Of a stretch of 64,000 nucleotides of DNA, positions 53,350 to 63,015 are shown piece after piece (the first letter of the stretch is position 1; each line of letters starts with the position of its first letter). The translations under genes were made by a program, and so were the position numbers. Source of the stretch: Paracoccus yeei ATCC BAA-599 (GTDB lineage Bacteria > Pseudomonadota > Alphaproteobacteria > Rhodobacterales > Rhodobacteraceae). The stretch lies in the NCBI RefSeq assembly GCF_000622145.1, contig NZ_JHWH01000010.1, positions 96,028-160,027 of the forward strand, read 5' to 3'. The notes under the pieces are model-generated. The model had not been told where the DNA came from and did not search any database. It worked only from the letters and a program-made list of their open reading frames with translations.

Positions 53350-53543
53350 CCTTTTGGGTGTCAGGATGAGAGGAGCAGAGGGCCAGCCGGCTGCGATCCT
53401 GACAGGGCGAGCGAAAAATTTTCGTGCCAAACCTAGTTCGCCGTTCTGCCAAAGCTGGATCGCGCTAACAGTCCGGAAGCTGGACCGCGCCAACAGTTAC
53501 AAGCTACAGTTGGTTCCACAGTGGTTCCACGAACCGCACAAAG

Positions 53544-53575
53544 AAAAAAGGCCGCCTGAACGAACGGCCTTTTTT
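53544..53575 (-). terminator. Bidirectional terminator downstream of tRNA-Thr
   Basis: AAAAAAGGCCG, a ten-base loop and CGGCCTTTTTT form a stem with A and T runs on both sides. It lies 22 bases past the 3' end of the tRNA and can stop transcription from either side. Confidence 0.88.
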
Positions 53576-53596
53576 CCAGCGACTTCACCACCTTAG

Positions 53597-53672
53597 TGGT
53601 GCCGGTGAAGGGACTCGAACCCCCGACCCCATCATTACGAATGACGTGCTCTACCAGCTGAGCTACACCGGC
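53597..53672 (-). tRNA. tRNA-Thr (anticodon CGT)
   Basis: A 76-base cloverleaf on the minus strand. The acceptor is GCCGGTG/CACCGGC with an encoded CCA. The D-arm is GCTC...GAGC. The anticodon stem CGTCA/TGATG encloses TTCGTAA with anticodon CGT, reading ACG threonine codons. The T-loop is TTCGAGT. The 3' end points toward the phage remnant, as expected for a phage attachment site. Confidence 0.96.
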
Positions 53673-53726
53673 GTTCCGCTATGTGCCGCGCCGGATAGCA
53701 GGTTCCGGCGCGGGCGAAAAGGGGGG

Positions 53727-55538
53727 TCAGCGACTTTTCCCCGACAAGTTTGCACTCTCCTCGGGCGGCTCGACGTCGGGGCGGACGGGCAGGACGTCGG
53801 CATCCGCGGCGATCCTGGCCGGGGCCGCCTCGGGAGGGGGCGGCACGGCCGAGGGCTGGGCAGGGGGTGTGGGCAGGGGTTCGGGGTCGGTCACCGTCAT
53901 CGCGGGCTCAGCCTCGGCCAAGGGGCGGCGATAGTCGGATTCGCGCGGGACCATGCCGGGGGCCACGTCGGGCACCTCGACCACGACGGGCCGGGCGTGC
54001 CTTGGCGGAGGCGCATACGGCTCGTCCCGCTCGACCATGCCGGGGCGACTGGCCGGGGCGGGCCGCGACGCGGCAGAAGCCGCCGCGGCCTCCGGTATCT
54101 TGCCACCGGCCGGCGCCTCGTGGGGCGCCGTGTCTCCATTCGCCTTGTCCTGGGGTGCACCGACCAGCAGGGGCAGCAGTTCGACCCCGTTCGGGGCGAC
54201 CCCGGCCGAGGCGGTGGCGCTGTCCGGCTCGCGCCAGGTCAGGGTATCGAAACCGCCGCAGCTGTCGCAGACCGGGGCCCAGTCCGCCATGACGTTGTGG
54301 CACTTGTCGCAGACCCATTGCGGGCCGCGGCTGGCGGTCATGGCGCGGGCCAGAGTCGCGCGCACTAGGGCGTCGTCCGCGCCCTCGCCCCGCTCGACCG
54401 CCGCCAGGATCGACAGCGACCGCACGGTCGGGTGCTTGGCCGGGATGTCCCCCAGCGCGCGGCGGGCGCCCGGGAAATCCTCGGCCGCAAGCAGCAGTTC
54501 GGCGCGCAGAAGCTTGGATTCCTCGTGTTCGGGGTTCTGACGGATCAGGTCCTCGAACCGGCGCAGGCGGGCGGCCGGGGTCTCGTCCGGAACGATCTCG
54601 GCATAGGTGGCGGCGACCGAGGGGTGCGGCCGCACCGACCAGGTCTTTTGCAGGACGCGGCTGGCATTGCGGAAATCGTTCTGCGCGATGTAGCTGCGCG
54701 CCGCCAGAACGGCCGCCGGAATCAGGTCGGGGCTGGCGCGGTTCGCGGAAATCGCGGCCTCGCGCGCGCTGATCGAATTGCCCTCGGCCAGCACTTCCGA
54801 GGCCTCCTTCAGCGCCAGCACGGCATCGCGGCGGATATGCACGTCCTGCGGCAACAGCCCCTGCTTGCGCTTGTCCTTGAGCACGGCGCGCGCGCCCTTC
54901 CAGTCGCCCTGCCGGGTCTGCAACTCCAGCAGCATGTCCTGGACCTCGGTGTGGCGCGGCTTCAGCGCATAGGCCTTTTGCGCCAGCTTCAGGGCGGTGG
55001 CGGTGTCGCCCTCGTCCAGTTTCTGGCGCATCAGGCCGCGGATGCCCACGAACCGGGTGCGGTCGTCCGACAGCATGGTGCGATAGACCTCGGAGGCCTT
55101 GCGGTTGTCGCCGGCGGTCTCGGCGGCCTGGGCGGCCAGCAGGTTCGTCACATGCGGCTTGTCCAGGAACTTGGCGGCGCGCGCCGCCTTGTCCTGCGCC
55201 AGCCGCCCCTCGCCCGAGGCGACGGCCAGCATCCCCTCGGACAGCGCCTCGTAGCCCTTGCGCTCGCGCGAGCGGGCGAAATAGCGGTCGATGGCGGTTT
55301 CGTCCCCCATCAGGAAGCGGATGAAGGCCAGAGCCAGGCCCAGCACATTGAAGGCGATCCAGCCTGCGGCCAGCAGCAGGACCAGCGCGATCAGCGCCTG
55401 CACCGGGCCCAGCGTGTATTCGGTGCCGGCATAGACCAGCCGCAGCGCGTGGCCGGTTTCCGACAGTTGCACCGCGCCCAGCGCAAGGCACAGGACGACG
55501 GCAAAGAAGATCAGGATTTTCAGCGCGGAAAGCAGCAT
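53727..55538 (-). CDS. hemY: HemY-like protein with C-terminal zinc ribbon
   Basis: A 603-residue inner-membrane protein, started at ATG 55538. Two N-terminal membrane helices (LKILIFFAVVLCLALGAVQL; QALIALVLLLAAGWIAFNVL) and a following tetratricopeptide-type region (EVYRTMLSDDRTRFVGIRGL, KLAQKAYALKPRHTEVQDML) are the HemY_N/TPR plan. Near residue 415 four cysteines (WVCDKCHNVMADWAPVCDSC) form a zinc ribbon, followed by a long Pro/Ala-rich tail. Despite the name, the role in heme synthesis is not enzymatically defined. It follows the Mic60-like gene by 10 bases and shares its operon with hemD. Confidence 0.88.
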   Translation of the reverse strand: MLLSALKILIFFAVVLCLALGAVQLSETGHALRLVYAGTEYTLGPVQALIALVLLLAAGWIAFNVLGLALAFIRFLMGDETAIDRYFARSRERKGYEALSEGMLAVASGEGRLAQDKAARAAKFLDKPHVTNLLAAQAAETAGDNRKASEVYRTMLSDDRTRFVGIRGLMRQKLDEGDTATALKLAQKAYALKPRHTEVQDMLLELQTRQGDWKGARAVLKDKRKQGLLPQDVHIRRDAVLALKEASEVLAEGNSISAREAAISANRASPDLIPAAVLAARSYIAQNDFRNASRVLQKTWSVRPHPSVAATYAEIVPDETPAARLRRFEDLIRQNPEHEESKLLRAELLLAAEDFPGARRALGDIPAKHPTVRSLSILAAVERGEGADDALVRATLARAMTASRGPQWVCDKCHNVMADWAPVCDSCGGFDTLTWREPDSATASAGVAPNGVELLPLLVGAPQDKANGDTAPHEAPAGGKIPEAAAASAASRPAPASRPGMVERDEPYAPPPRHARPVVVEVPDVAPGMVPRESDYRRPLAEAEPAMTVTDPEPLPTPPAQPSAVPPPPEAAPARIAADADVLPVRPDVEPPEESANLSGKSR

Positions 55539-55548
55539 GACGGGCCCC

Positions 55549-56973
55549 TTACCTGCCGCCCGCGGCCAGTTCGGCCAGCGCGGTATTGGCATCGACCCAG
55601 ATGCGGGCGCGATCCGTCCAGGACTTCATCGCGTTCTGCCCGGACTGCGGCAGGGTCGCGATCTCGTCCAGGGCGGTGGCAATGGCGCCGGCCTCGACCG
55701 CCGCATTGGCGCGCGACAGGATGGCGTCGGGATCGCTGCCCTCGCGCGGCTCGACCGAGCGCGCGCCGGTCTGGACCCGCAGGAAGTTACCGATCAGCCC
55801 CATCGTGCCCTCGCTTTCGGCAACCGCGTCCAGCGAGGCGCGCAGCCCCGCCCGCGCCGCCGCCGGAAACTCGGCGCGCAGCTGGACCAGGCGCGGGATC
55901 TCGCCCTTCAGGACCTCGGGAACCTCGATGCCGGCGGCGGCCAGATCGGCCAGCGCCTGATCGCGCGGCGCGCCGGCCTCGAAGGCGGTGGCAAGCGCCG
56001 CCGCGGCGGTCGCTGCCTGGGCCTGGCGGTTCGCAGCCTCGGTGCTTTGCTGCAGTTCGCGCGCCTGCGAGGCAAGCGTCTGGACCTGCTCGGCGGTGGC
56101 GGGATCGACCGTCGGGCGCGCGGCCAGTTCCTCGATCCGGGCGGCCTGCTGGTCCAGCCGGCCGCGCAATTCATCCAGCGCCGCCGGGTCGACGGTCGGG
56201 GCGGGCGCGGGCTCGGGCTCGGGCTGCTGTTGCAGGCGGTTCGTCACGTCGGTCAGGCCGCGTTCCAGCCCGGCGATGCGATCCTCGAGCGCGGGCGGGA
56301 TCGAGCCTGGGGGCGCGGCGGGCAGGTCGGCCAGCGCCTGGCGGGCGGCGTCGGCCCCGGCCTGGGCCGCGCTGTTGCGCAAGGCCTCGATCTCGGCCTG
56401 CACCTCGCTGCGGGCGGCGGCGACGGCGGCGTCGCGGGCGGCGGCAAGGCCCGCCTCATCGGGCTGGCCGTTGGCCGCGACCGGGCGCCATTCGGGCGGC
56501 AGATGCGGGATCGCCCAGAAGGTCGCACCGGCGCCAAGCCCCGCGGCGACGACACCGCCCAGGACCAGCGGAAGAAAGCCGCCGCGCCGCACCTCGACCA
56601 CCTTTGCGGGGGCGGAGGTCGTGGCCGTAGTAGTCGCGGAAACGGGGGGCGCGCCCGACGGCGAGGATGAGGACGACTTCGGATCGGGGCGGCCCGAGGC
56701 AGGGACCGTGCTGGAGGCCGCGGCCTTGGCCTCGGCGGCGGTGTCTGCCTTGGGCTTGGACTTGTCCTCGGCAGCCTTGCGCGCGGCGGCGGGCTTGCCC
56801 TTGGCCGCATCGCCCACCAGCGTCGATTCGATGGCGGGCTTGGGCGCGGCCGCTGCCGTCTCGGGCGCCTTGGCCTCGGCCGGGCGGGACTGGATCGCGG
56901 CGCCCGCCACCGGCTGCTTTTTCGGCTGCGGGGTTGCGGGGGGTTGGCTCGATGTCTTGTCTTGCTCGTTCAC
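55549..56973 (-). CDS. Mitofilin/Mic60-like membrane protein (COG4223)
   Basis: A 474-residue protein. Residues 1-130 are disordered and Ala/Pro/Lys-rich. One membrane helix follows (GGFLPLVLGGVVAAGLGAGA, about 131-155). Residues 165-310 form a long coiled coil (VEVQAE-type heptads; QTLASQARELQQSTEAANRQ). The C-terminal part (LVQLRAEFPAAARAGLRASL and later) resembles the mitofilin domain. This family is the alphaproteobacterial counterpart of Mic60, which shapes intracytoplasmic membranes, and it commonly sits between hemD and hemY as here. Confidence 0.85.
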   Translation of the reverse strand: MNEQDKTSSQPPATPQPKKQPVAGAAIQSRPAEAKAPETAAAAPKPAIESTLVGDAAKGKPAAARKAAEDKSKPKADTAAEAKAAASSTVPASGRPDPKSSSSSPSGAPPVSATTTATTSAPAKVVEVRRGGFLPLVLGGVVAAGLGAGATFWAIPHLPPEWRPVAANGQPDEAGLAAARDAAVAAARSEVQAEIEALRNSAAQAGADAARQALADLPAAPPGSIPPALEDRIAGLERGLTDVTNRLQQQPEPEPAPAPTVDPAALDELRGRLDQQAARIEELAARPTVDPATAEQVQTLASQARELQQSTEAANRQAQAATAAAALATAFEAGAPRDQALADLAAAGIEVPEVLKGEIPRLVQLRAEFPAAARAGLRASLDAVAESEGTMGLIGNFLRVQTGARSVEPREGSDPDAILSRANAAVEAGAIATALDEIATLPQSGQNAMKSWTDRARIWVDANTALAELAAGGR

Positions 56974-57092
56974 TGTCTTTCCCCGTTCCTTTTCGGCCTT
57001 CGGACGTTCTTGCCCGGCGGCCTGCGGATCGCCTGCCGGATCGTTCGTTCCGACGCAGTCTAGTCCCCGCCTTGGTGCGCCTCAACCCACCG

Positions 57093-57755
57093 TCAGCACG
57101 ATTGTTCCGGCGCCAGCAGGCGGGCAAGGGCGGCGCGGATTCCGGCACCGTCGGGCGTGGGCGCCAGCGCCTGGCGCGCAGAGGGCGCATCGAATGCCGC
57201 CGCGGCCGCCGCGCTGATCGGCGCGACCCACAAGGGCGCGCGGGCATCCCGCGCCATCGCCGCCGCCAGCCGGGCCGTCCGGGGCGAGAACAGCGGCAGG
57301 ATCACCGGCCCCGCGCCGGCCAGCAGCTTCAGCGCCTGCGGGGTTGGGGCCTGCGCCTGCTGGTCGTAGACGACCATGCCGGGCACCGGCAGTTCGCGGG
57401 CGACATGGGCGCCGTGCGGGTGCAGCCAGCCCGGGCCGAGGCCCTCCAGCATGGGCATCATGCCCGCCGCGTCCCCCGGCCCCTCGGTCACGTCGAACCC
57501 CGCCGCGCGCGCCGCGCAGGCCGTCGCCGGGCCCACGCAGATCGCGGGCCGGCCGCGTCCCGGCCCCGCCCAGGGCACCGCATGGGCCGAGGTCAGCACC
57601 AGCCCGCGCGCCTGGGCCAGCCGCGCCGCGTCATGCGCCACCCCCACGATGCGCAGCAGCGGCGCGATCACGACCGGCGGCCCGCCGGGCCCCAGCCCTG
57701 CGGCAAAGCGTCGCGCCGCGGCCTCGGGTCGCGTCAGCAGGATGGTCGGCGGCAT
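57093..57755 (-). CDS. hemD: Uroporphyrinogen-III synthase
   Basis: A 220-residue protein starting [20 protein letters not shown], with the loosely conserved HemD features [34 protein letters not shown] and [16 protein letters not shown]. It cyclises and inverts ring D of hydroxymethylbilane to uroporphyrinogen III. HemD is poorly conserved, so the call leans on these motifs and on the hemD-Mic60-hemY order. It diverges from tsaD; the intergenic space of 69 bases must hold both promoters. Confidence 0.88.
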   Translation of the reverse strand: MPPTILLTRPEAAARRFAAGLGPGGPPVVIAPLLRIVGVAHDAARLAQARGLVLTSAHAVPWAGPGRGRPAICVGPATACAARAAGFDVTEGPGDAAGMMPMLEGLGPGWLHPHGAHVARELPVPGMVVYDQQAQAPTPQALKLLAGAGPVILPLFSPRTARLAAAMARDARAPLWVAPISAAAAAAFDAPSARQALAPTPDGAGIRAALARLLAPEQSC

Positions 57756-57824
57756 GGCATTCGGCCCGCTTGGGTGCTAGTGGGACATGCCTAGGCCACC
57801 GGCCTTTCGCGGACAAGGACAAGC

Positions 57825-58889
57825 ATGGCACCGACCTTTCTGGGGATCGAAAGCAGTTGCGACGACACCGCCGCCGCCGTCGTGCGGGGCGACGGGACGA
57901 TCCTGTCCTCGGTCGTCGCGGGCCAGACGGCGCTGCACGCCGATTTCGGCGGCGTGGTACCGGAAATCGCCGCCCGCGCCCATGCCGAAAAGCTGGACCT
58001 TTGCGTCGAGCAGGCGCTGGAGCAGGCGGGCGTGACGCTGGACGCGCTGGACGGCATCGCCGTGACGGCGGGGCCGGGGCTGATCGGCGGCGTCCTGTCC
58101 GGGGTGATGCTGGCCAAGGGGCTCGCCGCCGGATCGGGCCTGCCGCTGGTCGGCGTGAACCACCTGGCGGGCCACGCGCTGACGCCGCGCCTGACGGACG
58201 GCGTGGGCTTTCCCTATCTGATGCTGCTGGTCTCGGGCGGGCATTGCCAGTTCCTGCTGGTCCGGGGGGCGCAGGATTTCACCCGGCTGGGCGGCACCAT
58301 CGACGACGCCCCGGGCGAGGCCTTCGACAAGGTCGCGAAGCTTCTGGGCCTGCCCCAGCCCGGCGGCCCCTCGGTCGAGGCGGCGGCGCAGGGCGGCGAT
58401 GCGCGGCGCTTTGCCTTTCCGCGCCCGCTGCTGGACCGGCCGGGCTGCGACCTGAGCTTTTCCGGCCTCAAGACGGCGGTGCTGCGCCAGCGCGACGCGC
58501 TGGCGGCGGCGCAGGGCGGCCTGCACGAACAGGACCGCCGCGACATCTGCGCGGGCTTTCAGGCGGCGGTGGCCGAGGTGCTGGCCGAAAAGACCCGCCG
58601 CGCGCTGGAGCAGACCCAGGTTCCCGTGCTGGCCGTCGCGGGCGGGGTCGCGGCGAACCAGACCCTGCGGAGCGCGCTGATGGCGGTGGCCGAGGCGGCG
58701 GGCGCGCGGTTCCTGGCGCCGCCGCTGCGGCTGTGCACCGACAATGCCGCGATGATCGCCTGGGCCGGGATCGAGGCGTTCCGCGCCGGTCAGCGCGACG
58801 GCATGGACCTAGCCGCCCGCCCGCGCTGGCCCCTGGACAGCGCCGCCGCGCCGATGCTGGGCACCGGCAAGCGCGGGGCCAAGGCATGA
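57825..58889 (+). CDS. tsaD: TsaD, tRNA threonylcarbamoyladenosine transferase
   Basis: A 354-residue ASKHA-fold protein that transfers the threonylcarbamoyl group to A37 of ANN-reading tRNAs with TsaB and TsaE. It starts with [16 protein letters not shown]. The metal ligands appear in [15 protein letters not shown] (HxxxH, near residue 113), and the nucleotide loop is in [15 protein letters not shown]. The middle has [20 protein letters not shown], and the late Asp is in [14 protein letters not shown]. Its stop overlaps gpsA (ATGA), a common pairing. Confidence 0.96.
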   Translation: MAPTFLGIESSCDDTAAAVVRGDGTILSSVVAGQTALHADFGGVVPEIAARAHAEKLDLCVEQALEQAGVTLDALDGIAVTAGPGLIGGVLSGVMLAKGLAAGSGLPLVGVNHLAGHALTPRLTDGVGFPYLMLLVSGGHCQFLLVRGAQDFTRLGGTIDDAPGEAFDKVAKLLGLPQPGGPSVEAAAQGGDARRFAFPRPLLDRPGCDLSFSGLKTAVLRQRDALAAAQGGLHEQDRRDICAGFQAAVAEVLAEKTRRALEQTQVPVLAVAGGVAANQTLRSALMAVAEAAGARFLAPPLRLCTDNAAMIAWAGIEAFRAGQRDGMDLAARPRWPLDSAAAPMLGTGKRGAKA

Positions 58890-59833
58890 GCGGCGGCGTC
58901 GCCATCATCGGCGCGGGCGCCTTCGGCACCGCCCTGGCCGTGGCGCTGGCCGCGCGCGGGCCGGTCACGCTGTGGGGCCGCGACGTGGCCTGGACTGGAC
59001 GCGAGAACCCGCGCCTGCCCGGCATCGCCCTGCCCGACCCGCTGACCCTGACCGACCGGATCGGGGACTGCACCGCCGACACCCTGCTGCTGGCGCTGCC
59101 GGCACAGGTGCTGGGCGGCTTTCTGGCCGAACACGCCCCGCTGCTGGATGGCCGCAACCTGGTCAGCTGCGCCAAGGGCATCGACCTGTCGACGCTGCAA
59201 GGCCCCTCGGCGCTGATCCGCGCGGCCTGCCCGCGCGCCACGGTCGCGGTGCTGACCGGCCCGGGCTTTGCCGCCGATATCGCCCGCGGCCTGCCAACCG
59301 CCCTGGCCCTGGCCTGCGCGGACGCCGAGGCGGCGCAGGCGCTGCAGGCGCGGCTCTCGACCGGGACGCTGCGGCTTTACCGCACCACCGATGTCGCGGG
59401 CGCCGAACTGGGCGGGGCGCTGAAGAACGTGATCGCCATCGCGGCGGGCGTGGCCATCGGCGCAGGCTACGGCGACAGCGCGCGCGCCAGCGTCATCACC
59501 CGCGGCTTTGCCGAGATGGCGCGGCTGGCCGCCGCCCTGGGCGCGCGGCCCGAAACGCTGACCGGCCTCTCGGGTCTGGGCGACCTGGTGCTGACCTGCA
59601 CCTCGCAGCAGTCGCGCAACTTCCGCTATGGCCTGGCCCTGGGCGCAGGCCGCGATTTCGGCGCCGGCACCACGGTCGAGGGCGCGGCCACCGCCCGCGC
59701 CGTCGCGGCCCTTGCGCCCCGCCTGGGGATCGAGCTGCCCCTGTCGCGCCTGGTCGCGGGCCTTGCCGAGGGGCGCATCGCCGTGGAACATGCGCCCGAC
59801 ATCCTGTTGAACCGCCCCCTGAAGGAGGAATGA
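58886..59833 (+). CDS. gpsA: Glycerol-3-phosphate dehydrogenase [NAD(P)+]
   Basis: A 315-residue enzyme making sn-glycerol-3-phosphate for phospholipids. The Rossmann motif is [20 protein letters not shown]. Then come [37 protein letters not shown], the catalytic Lys region [20 protein letters not shown], and [20 protein letters not shown]. The start ATG at 58886 overlaps the tsaD stop; the frame extends upstream but that part is a shadow of tsaD. Confidence 0.96.
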   Translation: MSGGVAIIGAGAFGTALAVALAARGPVTLWGRDVAWTGRENPRLPGIALPDPLTLTDRIGDCTADTLLLALPAQVLGGFLAEHAPLLDGRNLVSCAKGIDLSTLQGPSALIRAACPRATVAVLTGPGFAADIARGLPTALALACADAEAAQALQARLSTGTLRLYRTTDVAGAELGGALKNVIAIAAGVAIGAGYGDSARASVITRGFAEMARLAAALGARPETLTGLSGLGDLVLTCTSQQSRNFRYGLALGAGRDFGAGTTVEGAATARAVAALAPRLGIELPLSRLVAGLAEGRIAVEHAPDILLNRPLKEE

Positions 59834-60105
59834 TGCCCCTGTTCGCCGTGATCTGCCGCGACAAGCCCGACCACCTGCAAACCCGGATGGACACGCGCGA
59901 GCGCCATCTGGCCTATGTCGGCGAAAACCCCGGCGTCCTGCTGGCCGGCCCCTTCCTTGAGGACGGCCAGCCCTGCGGCTCGCTGCTGATCGTCGAAGGC
60001 GACAGCCTGGGCGCGGTCGCCGACTGGGCGGCGCAGGATCCCTATGCGCAGGCGGGCCTGTTCGCCTCGGTCGAGGTCAGCGAATGGCGCAAGGTGATCG
60101 GCTGA
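59833..60105 (+). CDS. YciI-family protein
   Basis: A 90-residue ferredoxin-like-fold protein: PLFAVICRDKPDHLQTRMDT, RHLAYVGENPGVLLAGPFLE, DPYAQAGLFASVEVSEWRKV. The His and Asp of the YciI site (RERHLAYV, ADWAAQDPYAQ) are present. The ATG at 59833 directly follows the gpsA stop with AGGAGG four bases before; an adjacent ATG at 59830 is too close to it. Function is unknown; it is part of the tsaD-gpsA operon. Confidence 0.88.
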   Translation: MPLFAVICRDKPDHLQTRMDTRERHLAYVGENPGVLLAGPFLEDGQPCGSLLIVEGDSLGAVADWAAQDPYAQAGLFASVEVSEWRKVIG

Positions 60106-60530
60106 TGGCCTTCTGGCTTTTCAAATCCGAACCCGACGTGTTCAGCTTCGACGACCTGATCGCCAGGGGCGCGACGGGCGAGCAATGGGACGGCGTGCGC
60201 AACTATCAGGCCCGCAACAACATGCGCGCCATGAAAAAGGGCGAGCGCGGCTTCTTCTATCACTCGAACATCGGCAAGGCGGTCGTCGGCATCTGCGAGG
60301 TCGTGGCCGAGGCGCACCCGGATTCGACCGCCCAGGACCCGAAATGGGAATGCGTCGATGTCCGCGCCGTGGCCCGGCTGAACCGGCCCGTCACGCTGGA
60401 CGAGGCCAAGGCCGAGCCCCGGCTGGCCGGCATGGTCCTGGTCAACAACTCGCGCCTGTCCGTGCAGCCGGTGTCCGACGCCGAATGGCAGGTCATCCTG
60501 GACCTGGGACAAGGCACCCAAACGCTCTAG
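60105..60530 (+). CDS. EVE-domain protein
   Basis: A 141-residue EVE (PUA-like) protein: FWLFKSEPDVFSFDDLIARG, QWDGVRNYQARNNMRAMKKG, GFFYHSNIGKAVVGICEVV, WECVDVRAVARLNRPVTLDE. EVE domains recognise modified bases. The ATG overlaps the preceding stop (TGATG). Its place after tsaD, a tRNA-modification gene, is common in alphaproteobacteria, but no partner function is established from the sequence. Confidence 0.92.
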   Translation: MAFWLFKSEPDVFSFDDLIARGATGEQWDGVRNYQARNNMRAMKKGERGFFYHSNIGKAVVGICEVVAEAHPDSTAQDPKWECVDVRAVARLNRPVTLDEAKAEPRLAGMVLVNNSRLSVQPVSDAEWQVILDLGQGTQTL

Positions 60531-60574
60531 GCAATCCGGCGGGCCCCGCGCCCCCGGTCCCCAAGGGAGGAAAC

Positions 60575-62371
60575 ATGGCACGCGGCCCCACCATCACCGC
60601 CGACCGGCCCACCACGAAACGCATCGGCGCGCTGCGCGCCCTCTGGCCCTTCCTGCGGCCCTATCGCGGCCTCTTGGGCGCGGCGGTCGTCGCGCTTGTC
60701 ATCACCGCCGGGATCAGCCTGATCCTGCCGCTGGCCGTGCGCCGCGTGGTGGACGGGTTCGACGCGGGCGCCCATCTGCTGGACCAGTATTTCGGCGCGG
60801 CGCTGGCGATCGTCGCCCTGCTCGCGCTGGGGACAGGCGCGCGCTATTACCTGGTCACGCGGCTGGGCGAACGGGTCGTGGCCGACCTGCGCCAGGCGGT
60901 CTTCGACCGCGTCATCACGCTAAGCCCGGCATTCTACGAACGCGTGCTGACCGGGGAAATCATCAGCCGCATCACCACCGACACCACGCTGATCCAGTCG
61001 GTCATCGGATCAAGCGTGTCCATCGCGCTGCGCAACCTGTTGATCCTGATCGGCGGCATGGCGATGCTGATCTGGACCTCGGTCAAGCTGTCGATGCTGG
61101 TCCTGGCCCTGGTGCCGCTGGTCGTGGTGCCGATCATCGTGCTGGGCCGCCGGCTGCGGGCGCTGTCGCGCGAGAACCAGGAGTGGATCGCCCAAAGCGC
61201 CGGCGCAGCCTCGGAAAGCCTGCTTGCGGCGCAGACGGTGCAGGCCTTCACCCATGAAGGCCCGACCCGCGCGCGCTTCCGCGAGGTGACGGAACGCTCC
61301 TACGGGGCGGCCCTGGGCCGGGTCAGGACGCGCACGATCATGACGGTGATCGTGATCTTCCTGATCTTTTCGGGCGTCCTGGGCGTCCTGTGGGTCGGCG
61401 CGCGCGACGTGCGCACGGATGTCATGACGGCGGGCCAGCTGGTGCAATTCGTGATCTATGCCGTGCTGGTCGCCGGGGCGGTCGGCGCGCTGTCGGAAAT
61501 CTGGGGCGAGCTTCAGCGCGCCGCCGGGGCCACCGAGCGGCTGACCGAACTGCTGAGCGCGCAGGACACGCTGACCGATCCCCCGAACCCCGTTCCCCTG
61601 CCCCGTCCTGTGCAGGGCCGCATCGGCTTTCGCGACGTGACCTTCCATTACCCGTCGCGGCCCGATGTCTCGGCGCTGGAAGGGATCACGCTGGACATCG
61701 CCCCGGGCGAGACGGTGGCCCTGGTCGGCCCCTCGGGCGCGGGCAAGACCACGGTCGTCCAGCTTTTGCTGCGCTTCTGGGACCCGGCCAGCGGACAGGT
61801 GACGATCGACGGGATCGACCTGCGGCAGATGGCGCGGGCCGACTTCCGCCAGGCCATCGCGCTGGTGCCGCAGGACCCGGTGATCTTTTCGGGCAGCGCG
61901 CGCGACAACATCCGCTTCGGCCGCCCCGGCGCCAGCGACGCCGAGGTCGAGGCCGCCGCCCGCGCCGCCCATGCCCATGACTTCCTGTCCGCGCTGCCGC
62001 AGGGCTATGACAGCCCGGTGGGCGAACGCGGGGTGATGCTGTCGGGCGGGCAGAAGCAGCGCATCGCCATCGCCCGCGCCATCCTGCGCGACGCGCCGAT
62101 CCTGCTGCTGGACGAGGCGACCAGCGCGCTGGACGCCGAATCCGAACGGCTGGTGCAGGACGCGGTGGACGAACTGGCGCGGTCGCGCACCACGATCATC
62201 GTCGCCCACCGCCTGGCCACGGTGAAAAAGGCCGACCGGATCGTGGTCTTCGACCACGGCCGCATCCTGGCGCAGGGCCGGCACGAGGAACTGGTGGCAC
62301 AGGGCGGGCTTTACGCGCGGCTGGCGCGGCTGCAGTTCACCGAAGGCGCGGGACTGCAGGCCGCCGGCTAG
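60575..62371 (+). CDS. ABC exporter, fused membrane and ATPase domains
   Basis: A 598-residue half-transporter of the ABCB/MsbA type. Six membrane segments span residues 25-320 (ALWPFLRPYRGLLGAAVVAL, LILIGGMAMLIWTSVKLSML). The ATPase has Walker A GPSGAGKTT near residue 387, Q-loop ALVPQDPVIFSGSA, signature LSGGQKQRIAIARAI, Walker B ILLLDEATSALD and switch His in IIVAHRLATVKKA. It should work as a homodimer exporting lipid-like or drug-like compounds; the substrate is not evident. AAGGGAGG lies before ATG 60575. It converges on the CAP-domain gene, overlapping by four bases. Confidence 0.93.
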   Translation: MARGPTITADRPTTKRIGALRALWPFLRPYRGLLGAAVVALVITAGISLILPLAVRRVVDGFDAGAHLLDQYFGAALAIVALLALGTGARYYLVTRLGERVVADLRQAVFDRVITLSPAFYERVLTGEIISRITTDTTLIQSVIGSSVSIALRNLLILIGGMAMLIWTSVKLSMLVLALVPLVVVPIIVLGRRLRALSRENQEWIAQSAGAASESLLAAQTVQAFTHEGPTRARFREVTERSYGAALGRVRTRTIMTVIVIFLIFSGVLGVLWVGARDVRTDVMTAGQLVQFVIYAVLVAGAVGALSEIWGELQRAAGATERLTELLSAQDTLTDPPNPVPLPRPVQGRIGFRDVTFHYPSRPDVSALEGITLDIAPGETVALVGPSGAGKTTVVQLLLRFWDPASGQVTIDGIDLRQMARADFRQAIALVPQDPVIFSGSARDNIRFGRPGASDAEVEAAARAAHAHDFLSALPQGYDSPVGERGVMLSGGQKQRIAIARAILRDAPILLLDEATSALDAESERLVQDAVDELARSRTTIIVAHRLATVKKADRIVVFDHGRILAQGRHEELVAQGGLYARLARLQFTEGAGLQAAG

Positions 62372-62874
62372 CGCGGCGCGGCATAGACCGCCGTCCAATA
62401 GGTGGTCCGCCCGTCCGCGCCCACCGCCCGGCCGATGCCGACATGCCGCACCTGGGCATTGGCGATATTGGCCAGATGCGGCGGGGACCGCATCCACATG
62501 GCCATCGCCTGATCCAGCCGGGCGGGTCCGGCGGCGACGTTCTCGGCGATGACGCGGGGCGCATAGCCCGCCGCCTTGGCCCGCTGCATCGGCGCGCTGC
62601 CGTTGCTGCCGGTATGGCTCAGCACCCCGCGCCGGGCCATGTCGCAGGCATGAGCGGCCGCCGCCTTGGCCAGCCGCGGATCGGGGGCGACCGCCGCCAG
62701 ACCGCGCGCGCGGCGCTGCGCATTGGTCGCGGCGGCCGCGGCCTGGTTGTCGGCCGCGGTCGTCGCCGGACATGTGGCCCGCCCCTGGGCCAGGACGCCG
62801 CCGGCGGGCAGCGCAGCAAGCAGGGCGGCAAGGCCGATGGCGGCGGTTCGGGATCTGCGAAGGGACTGCGGCAT
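62368..62874 (-). CDS. Exported CAP/SCP-domain protein
   Basis: A 168-residue protein starting at ATG 62874. A signal peptide (SRTAAIGLAALLAALPAGGV, cleavage near LAQ-GR) is followed by a CAP domain: NAQRRARGLAAVAPDPRLAK, AAAHACDMARRGVLSHTGSN, RVIAENVAAG and WMRSPPHLANIANAQVRHVG. Bacterial CAP proteins are secreted or periplasmic and of uncertain function. The longer frame to 63564 reads antisense through the LysM gene and is rejected. Confidence 0.9.
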   Translation of the reverse strand: MPQSLRRSRTAAIGLAALLAALPAGGVLAQGRATCPATTAADNQAAAAATNAQRRARGLAAVAPDPRLAKAAAAHACDMARRGVLSHTGSNGSAPMQRAKAAGYAPRVIAENVAAGPARLDQAMAMWMRSPPHLANIANAQVRHVGIGRAVGADGRTTYWTAVYAAPR

Positions 62875-63015
62875 CCGGGTTCTCTCCTGTTCTGGCTGGC
62901 GCGGGCGGGTGGGCGGGACCGGCGTTCCGGAACGGGCCCGACAGTGTCCTTGACGGAACCGCCGATGAAGCGGAACGTTCCGCTCGGCACAATCCAGACG
63001 AGAAAGGACAGCACC

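Noticed and set aside
61010..62992. 660-codon minus-strand frame opposite the ABC exporter
   Set aside because: Shadow of the exporter gene with no protein-like conserved text.
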